A DNA stretch of 64,000 nt from Isoetes taiwanensis (lineage: Eukaryota; Streptophyta; Lycopodiopsida; Isoetales; Isoetaceae). The notes below the pieces were generated by a model. The model did no database searches. It was given only the letters and a program-made list of their open reading frames with translations, and had not been told where the DNA came from. A program made the position numbers and the translations under genes. Shown here in pieces: positions 57,878 to 64,000 of the stretch; position 1 is the first letter of the stretch; each line of letters starts with the position of its first letter. The stretch is taken from NCBI GenBank assembly GCA_021234155.1, contig JAJEKV010000050.1, positions 3,310,488 through 3,374,487 of the forward strand. Direction: 5' to 3'.

Positions 57878-59436
57878 TGTTACGAACCAAAATTTTAGTA
57901 CCAAAAATTTTGATTTGTATTTACATCAAACCATCGGAGTACACACAACAAGTACTGCCTCCCACGAGGCTATATACATGAAAGCCACGTATACAGATAA
58001 CAAGATGACAAAGCAGATAACTATATACACAAGTATGCTCTGCCAGCTATCAAATAGCATGCACATGCTTCCACGTGTTAGTAACATGCATAAGAGTTAT
58101 CCCGTAGTGTCAACATAAAGCAATGACTGACGGACTGCAAGGACATACATATGGAATCCACCACACGCACCATAGCATCTGCCAAGTAGACACACCCTGC
58201 CATATCTAGACAGTACGTCATCTAAAACCCCCGCGCTGGTGGATCCAGTGTAAGGGAGAACTGCAAGCAACATAAGAACTTAGACGCTAGACTATTGGCT
58301 ACAGCCATCAGCGTCCCATACCAATGATGGTTTCGCCTCACCAACGTCCTCTAGTTCCTAGTTAGGCAAGCCACGCTCATCTCTCATGTACCTGCATAAA
58401 ACTCCCTTACGATAAACACTAAGTGCTTATTTGTTCTGCACTACAGCTCGTAGAGCTATGCATCCCGAGGATGCACATACAGAGCATGGAAAACAATCTG
58501 TTGTCGTCAGACTGTTGACGAGCATGAGGCAATGCCCCATACCATTGTTATATACTGTCTCACCAGCACAACGGTGTCTCCCTATTCTAGCAATTCATCC
58601 TTGAGCCAAGTACACTCCCTGCTTACACCGGACTCAGTATCCAATGAGATAGCAAGAGTATGGAAATGAAATCCAGCCATGCAAGCATGCTTCCTCTCCA
58701 AAGAAAAGCTTTACCAATTCGCCATGCTTACTACACAAGGGGATTCTGGTTTTATTCAATTAATCTTTCAGGCCGGTGAGTAAGCCAGATTACTTCTTAT
58801 CCAGAATCACCTCTAAGGCACAATCCTTGTGTTCCAGAATAGTTCTTAGGCAAATCGGCTTGCAATTCCTACTGGAATTCTGCTTCTAATCCTTGCTCCT
58901 CTGCTGTCATCTCGGTTTCTGCTTGTCAGCCTTCTGACCTCCTTCTGTATCAGGCTGCCGCCTTGCTTTTGATGCAATCTCCTGCCAACATGGCAAGGCC
59001 ACATGGCAGTATTCTATTGATCGATTCGCGACGCCGAAAACCCATCCGCCTATTGCCCGTAGAAAAATCGGCGCTCTCAGCTTTAGGGTCGGTGGCTCAA
59101 CCACGTTCGGTGAACCCCCATTTGAGGGGTGCTCACCCTTTTTAAATAAGGGTTATTCAAACCATATGTCAAACAATTCCACTTTAATTCCATAGTTTCC
59201 TAACCCATTAAGGTTTGCCTATTAACTACATTATCTTCACACAACCACGTTTATTCATTATTAACAATCGATTGCTTCCCCTAGCCTAGACTAACCAGGT
59301 GCACTATTAACTTAAGCTAGGGAAACAACCGACCATATAATTTTAATGCCACCCGCATCAAATTATTATTGTTAGCCCATATCCAATATGCATGCAATAT
59401 ATACAACCATGGTCTGCAATATATTTAGGCATAACA
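57878..59436 (-). repeat. 1559-bp 3' LTR of a chromovirus remnant
   Basis: On the minus strand it starts TGTTATGCC and ends GGTTCGTAACA, so TGTTA/TAACA are 5-bp terminal inverted repeats. It immediately follows the tract AAGGGGGGAGTAA after the chromodomain ORF, the place of a 3' LTR. The second LTR is not in the window. Otherwise it has no coding content. Confidence 0.65.
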
Positions 59437-59462
59437 TTACTCCCCCCTTGGGAAACTTGTCC

Positions 59463-59912
59463 TCAAGAATCGACTCCAGACCATTGAGCCATAGCATCCG
59501 GATACTGAGTCATGAAACGACGACTCTCCCTCGTCGCCTTTGAGACAAGTCTATGTTTCCATTTTACCAGAAATTCTATCTGGTCTCTTTGGCGGATCCG
59601 CACTATCCGAGAATTCAAAATTCTTTTGGGGGTAGGAATTCTATCCAACTCCACCATGTGTTACTGAGAAGGAACAACATTTGCAGCTTTTCCTAGAGCT
59701 GGTCGCAACTGGCTCACATGGAAAACTGGATGAATGTCCACATTCGGTGGAAGTTGCAACTTGAAGGCAACATCGTTATACTTCTTCAAAATTTTATAAG
59801 GACCACTGTATCTTGGGAAGAGCTTTGGTTTCTTTCTTGCAAGCAATGGCGATATTGCTTTTCTTTTCAGATTTGCAGGGAAGACCACACGAAGTGTAAC
59901 GATCCTGGCCAC
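59463..59912 (-). pseudogene. Chromovirus integrase C-terminus and chromodomain
   Basis: Minus strand: PKLFPRYSGPYKILKKYNDV and AFKLQLPPNVDIHPVFHVSQ (GPY/F-type integrase C-terminus), a TAA stop after VVPSQ, then HMVELDRIPTPKRILNSRIV and the chromodomain core IEFLVKWKHRLV ending at 59463. Chromodomains tether integrase to chromatin marks. The upstream pol is gone from about 59915. This is a Ty3/gypsy lineage distinct from the 44-kb element. Confidence 0.85.
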
Positions 59913-59935
59913 TTGATGGGCCAGTATACGTACTC

Positions 59936-60277
59936 ATGTGTTTATATGCATGCTTGACATACATGCAAGATAGAACATGCATGCAACATGGAGAGCATAT
60001 AAGTAAGAGTGCCACCATAGTGAATAATAACAGGAAAGAAGTTGTGTCCTATCTCCAGCAATTGCAAGCCAAGCAAGACTCTATGGATGTCCAGCTCCCA
60101 TCAGACGAAATCTTTTATGAGGTTCAGGAGTGCAGGGCAACTTTTGAACGTTTTGGGGCTCCAGTGGTGCAGATTAGCCATGAAGATCATCGACGACATG
60201 TGGAGCAGTTGGTTACGTGTTCTGTGGTCTGTCATTTCACTGGCCCTTTCTTGGATCCGAAGCGCGTGGGATCTTAG
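59936..60277 (+). other. Open frame of unknown nature
   Basis: Plus strand KEVVSYLQQLQAKQDSMDVQ, SDEIFYEVQECRATFERFG and HRRHVEQLVTCSVVCHFTG, a coding-like sequence that might be the beginning of a retroelement gag/ORF1. Stops follow. No firm match. Confidence 0.3.
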
Positions 60278-61122
60278 TTGTCTGGGCACCTTCAGCACCA
60301 AATAATGGACACACGGGGGAATCGGGAGTGGAGCCTTGCTGAGCATGGCTACTGGGGCTCCTACAGTGTGCTAGACCTATAGTCGGTCACTGTGTGTGGG
60401 TCGAGTATGGGTCTGACACCCCTCCTGGATCGTTGGATATGGCCATTATGGACATCCTCGGCTTTGTGTAGATTTAGGGGGGTAAGTCGGGTACGGATAC
60501 GGGTGCTACATAGGTGCCAAGTATCCTCTAGCACACCCAGGGAACTGTTGTGATCCGTGAAGAGAAGCTTCTCTAACCTGTCGCATCGGACTGGGGAGAT
60601 GTAACCAGGAGTAGTCCCATAGGGTGATTCTTTGGGATTGCATCTCCGAAGGGCTACAAGCACGTCATATCATGATTCAGCCTATCTGCAAAATGTGCAC
60701 AGGAGGGGCGGATGGAGTGGACTACCCTAGCCATTGTCTTATGTCAGTCAACGCTATTTTTATACCTCTGTCTATTGTTATCTTGAGGCCTGGCCGTCAG
60801 TTGACCCCTTGGAGTCTGAGCCTCGGGTAGCGCCTTGATATGATATATTGCTCATGTTATTGATGGATGTACTTTTCTTTCGTTGATGATGATCGATGGG
60901 CCATCCTTCGTGGTGGTATATTACTTAGCATGATTGTTGTATACTAACGTGTATATACGCTTCCGCTGTATAGGATTTTCGTGTTCCTATAGAGGACATG
61001 GGACGAATGACACCTCCTGTTCCTCGCCCGGACACTTGGCCATCCCAAGTGGTTTGAGTATGACGAATGGCCTTACCATGGTGATGTAGTCGCCCTGGGA
61101 GGGAAATTCCTATATTTATACG
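60278..61122. other. Interval without recognisable genes
   Basis: Moderately GC-rich. Probably decayed repeat DNA; nothing supported. Confidence 0.35.
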
Positions 61123-61523
61123 ATGGGAGCATCGTATAGATTCTGGGAGCGTCACAGTAAGAAAGTAATAATCAAAATGCTGCTAGATGGAGGATCACCA
61201 CTTAATGTGATGCCTCATCACATTATGAGATTATGTGGTTTAGAAATTGATAAGACGACTCCCACGGTCCTAAAATCCTTTTCCAGTACTAAAATCAACC
61301 CTATGGGGATTGTGAGTAATGTGCCAATTTATGTAGAAGGCATTATTGTGGCTGCTAACTTTGTGGTGGTTGCATTTGAAGGTATTGATGAAAATTTTGA
61401 TATTTATGACCTACTTTTGAAAAGAAAATAGTTGTCCACAGTAGATGCAAGGCCTGTGTGATCAAAAGAAGAATGCATTATGTCCAATGGCAAAAAGAAG
61501 GTAACTCTCTACAACAAGGTTGG
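61123..61523 (+). pseudogene. Retroelement aspartic protease fragment
   Basis: KVIIKMLLDGGSPLNVMPHH holds the DGGS active site. MRLCGLEIDKTTPTVLKSFS and VSNVPIYVEGIIVAANFVVV are the flap and C-terminal strands. Stop codons follow at 61429. A different gypsy lineage from the 44-kb element. Interrupted by the solo LTR at 61524. Confidence 0.7.
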
Positions 61524-62109
61524 TGTTAGTCCTGTGCCTCCTGGTACAGGACTATTCATGCATACGACAGACCAGGTCAAGCTCAAGGATCCTCAGTCAG
61601 CCACGGGTCAGCCATCAAAGGCTCCGCAGAAGACCAAGCAGCAGACCACGCAGTCAAAGCCTTTGGCCGTCAACAAGAGGCGCCGCTCAGACAAGTGACG
61701 GCCCGTCACCGCCCTCGTCAGCGTCAGCATGATTCTAGGCACTTCAAGAGGCACCGCCAACATTCCTGCAAATCAGGCCTCCTTCCAGGAGTCGGCACCG
61801 AGATCAGTCAGAGTGTCTATATTGGGCCCAAGGCCATTGTACTATATATATGAGTAGAGCTAGCACATGAGTTTTTAGATGAGTTTTGAGTCTTGTCTCC
61901 TTTCAGTTTTCTCTCTATTGCGAGAGCTCATGTATGTTCATCATTGATATCAAGGAAGCTTATCATCTTTCTCTCATTTGTTCTGTTTTCTTCTTCTTCT
62001 TCTCTTCTTGCAAATCCCGCGTGACATAGTCCCCCGGACTCTCCTGTTAGATCCACGGGTCCTCACAGAGGGCTGTCTTCCAGGAGTTCCCGAACCCAGA
62101 CCCCAAACA
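61524..62109 (+). repeat. Solo LTR of the 44-kb gypsy family (586 bp)
   Basis: TGTTAGTCCTGTGCCTC...CCCCAAACA, flanked on both sides by GTTGG (61519-61523 and 62110-62114), a perfect target duplication. It contains the same GGCCATTGTACTATATATAT core and the GATCCACGGGTCCTC block as the LTRs of the complete element. Internal sequence was probably lost by LTR-LTR recombination. Confidence 0.92.
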
Positions 62110-62345
62110 GTTGGAGAATTTGAAGCTCTAAACTTCATATCCATGGATGTGAACTTGTCACCAGATGAAAATTTTGCTTTCTTATGGTTTGATGGAGGAG
62201 TTTCAAAAAGGTTAAGTGTGGCTTCTTCTGCTGCAATTCTCAAGGATTCTTCCAATAGATTATTGGCTGAAGTAGGCAGAATTTTCCCTAATACTATTTC
62301 TAACATGACAGAATATAAAGCTCTCATAGCAGGTTTGCAAGAAGC
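62110..62345 (+). pseudogene. Retroelement RNase H fragment
   Basis: FAFLWFDGGVSKRLSVASSA, AAILKDSSNRLLAEVG and MTEYKALIAGLQEA: the DGx2SK..., alternating strands and the EY.AL..GL helix of RNase H. It lies in the same host copy as the 61.1-kb protease, with RT deleted between them. The ALIAGLQEA helix ends where the L1-type sequence begins. Confidence 0.75.
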
Positions 62346-62620
62346 CAGTTTGTATGTCTTCAAGAGCACAAGTATCGTAAGGGAGACGTATCAAAGTTTG
62401 TAGACATGATTGGTCGGTTTAATGTCCTTATCGCAGCAGCTGATTCTGCTAGTGCAGAGGTGGTGATAGCATGGCTTCCTTCTTTGCCAGTCATCTTCAC
62501 TCAGGCTGATCGTTTTGGTCGCTGGGCCCTAATGATATGGCAGGAACAATGGGTTAAGTATGGACTAATTAATATTTACGTCCAAAACAGGCCCCATCAG
62601 AGAGCTTCAGTATGGGCCAG
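62346..62620 (+). pseudogene. L1-type LINE endonuclease, 5' part
   Basis: CLQEHKYRKGDVSKFVDMIG has the LQEH motif with the catalytic Glu. Then VVIAWLPSLPVIFTQADRFG and YGLINIYVQNRPHQRASVWA. Split from its continuation at 63222 by two MITE-like units. Confidence 0.7.
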
Positions 62621-63221
62621 GGAATAAATTACTAATCACATATTTCTTATTAGCCTTAATGGCTTTAGCTAATCTTGCCCGAGATTAATCCCAAAACTTT
62701 CTGTGGTTTAGCTAAACTCTACACATTTTTCTTCTTATACTTTCTAGCGTTTAGCTAAATTCATCCAAAATTCATCCAAAATTTTTTTCTGGCGTGGTCA
62801 GTGGAAAACATTAAGCTAAAATTACGATACTTTTTTTCAATTATTTCCATTTATCTTAGTCATATTCTTTGTGTAAACATTCTAAAATAATGCCAACTAG
62901 CTAAGTCTAGGCCTCAAATTATTCCATAGATGCTAGAAAATAAATTATTAATCATATATTTTTTATAAACTAGAATGCTATTAGTTAAACTAACCCGAAA
63001 TTCATTCCAAAAGTTTCTATGGTTTAGCTAAATAATACAAAATTTCACTCTCTTACTTTCTAGCATTTGGCTAAAGAGATCGAAAGTTGGTGGGGGCGCG
63101 GAAAAAGTTAAGCTAAAACTATTATTTTTTTCTCAATATTTTCCATTTACTTTAGCCAACATTTTTTGAAAATGTGCTAAAAAATTGTCAAATAGCTAAA
63201 TTTAGCTCTTAAATTATTTCA
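62621..63221. mobile_element. Two tandem MITE-like units in the L1 endonuclease
   Basis: Units 62621-62925 (305 bp) and 62936-63221 (286 bp) share GGTTTAGCTAAA, CTTTCTAGC(G/A)TTTGGCTAAA-like blocks, and ends GGAATAA...TTATTCC. They are separated by TAGATGCTAG. GCCA is present on both outer sides (62616-62619, 63223-63226). No coding capacity, very AT-rich. Confidence 0.65.
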
Positions 63222-64000
63222 TGCCATGGACTTCCTTGGGAAGGAAGATGTTCAGCTTGGGCTGCCATATTTCATGGCTTCTTGTTGGGGATCTTAATAT
63301 GGTGGAAATGGAGTCCAATTGGTTGTTGGCTACCTCTACAGTGGTGTCTGGTTTTAAACGCCAACAGTGGCTCCGTCTACTCCATGACTGCAACCTCTCG
63401 GAGATTGATGGTGAAGGTTCTTTTACTTGGTGCAATGGTCAAGTTGGTGGAGGTCGCGCAAGCTCTTGATTGGATAGAGCTTACTGGAATGCAGTTGTGG
63501 CACTTCCAGATCTCTTCTGGTTCTGTCTCAAGGTCAACTCAGGTTCAGACCACCATCCACAATTCCTTTCAGACGAGCCTCTGTAGCAGCAACGGCTTGG
63601 ACGGACATTTTTTCGCTTGAATGTAAAATTCTTAAAAGGTGCTGACTTTCAAGAAGACTGCAAGAATACTTGGACAACTGCCTTCAACCGACGTCGAGGT
63701 ATAGCTGGCATAATGGATGCAATTGCGGCAGTCAAAGGCTTTGCCAAATAGTGGGGCCGAGAGTCTACAACAGCAGGTCGTGCTTTATTGGACATCTTAT
63801 GTCAGGACCTGCTCCATTCTCGACAGGAACTCCTTCCAGGTTCATGAGCGAGATATTTTGACACAGATCCAAGTATTGGAGGAGGAGCAAATCCAGCAAA
63901 CAAAGACAAAGGCAGGTCTGCAGTGGTTTCGTGACGGAGACCATTGTACAAGCTTCTTTTTCCGTGTGGCTAAGAGGCGTCGCATGACGTCAACCATGTC
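63222..64000 (+). pseudogene. L1-type LINE endonuclease, 3' part, running off the window
   Basis: ISWLLVGDLNMVEMESNW (GDxN motif), LRLLHDCNLSEIDGEGSFTW, LDRAYWNAVVALPDL and NSGSDHHPQFL (SDH motif, about 63538-63560), then linker QVLEEEQIQQTKTKAGLQWF and DGDHCTSFFFRVAKRRR (about 63870-63990), which leads into RT beyond position 64000. The motif order is that of an L1-clade ORF2. Stops at 63466 and later. Confidence 0.82.

Noticed and set aside
59936-60277. DUF4283-like or gag-like protein
   Set aside because: Only a vague resemblance around VCHFTGP. Not enough to name a family, so left unassigned.
1-64000. tRNA, rRNA or snRNA genes
   Set aside because: By eye I found no convincing A/B box pair with cloverleaf or conserved rRNA stretch. 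A tRNAscan-SE and Rfam scan would be decisive.

Overview
This window looks like repeat-dominated nuclear DNA of a land plant with a large genome. The support is a single-exon MUR3-like GT47 glycosyltransferase, a non-chromovirus Ty3/gypsy family that resembles the Tat/Athila group, a chromovirus fragment, two LINE types and a Helitron pair with plant-style ends. A fern or lycophyte is my guess; the sequence does not prove it. I see no prokaryotic, organellar or CRISPR features.

Layout. 1-1026: AT-rich DNA with a possible terminal exon (251-508, -) and the start of a short tandem array built on a GGTTATCATTATTGG-like unit. 1027-4534 (-) and 4695-9143 (+): two related Helitrons, inserted 5' end to 5' end in that array and separated by 160 bp; the second carries duplicated exon-like blocks. 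9145-14400: low-complexity DNA, an orphan piece of a retroelement accessory ORF (-) and small foldback elements. 14430-15142: first exon(s) of a possible membrane-protein gene. 17-24 kb: dispersed repeats, a decayed repeat-encoded protein, a 5'-truncated LINE (-), a gypsy RT fragment (+) and a histone-H3-like remnant (-). 24.1-28.0 kb: a gag-protease gypsy copy with its LTR (-). 28.5-29.75 kb: a decayed LINE endonuclease (-). 30.07-35.61 kb: a 2.1-kb direct segmental duplication with possible minus-strand exons. 37.3-38.5 kb: LINE scraps and a 76-bp tandem duplication.

The one clearly intact gene is the GT47 protein at 38841-40220 (-), with a poly(A) signal and a TATA-like element.

44.1-57.45 kb is a dated nest. 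A LINE reverse transcriptase is split by an 11,079-bp gypsy element (44759-55837) flanked by a perfect CGGCA target duplication. Removing the element rejoins the LINE frame. The element carries about 3.9 kb of extra sequence between integrase and 3' LTR. 57.9-64 kb is a second nest: a chromovirus 3' LTR with integrase/chromodomain (-), a protease/RNase H remnant cut by a solo LTR of the 44-kb family (perfect GTTGG duplication), and an L1-type endonuclease split by two tandem MITE-like units.

Almost everything here is mobile DNA acting on mobile DNA. The main value of the window is its insertion chronology, the Helitron pair, and the unusual 3' accessory region of the gypsy family.
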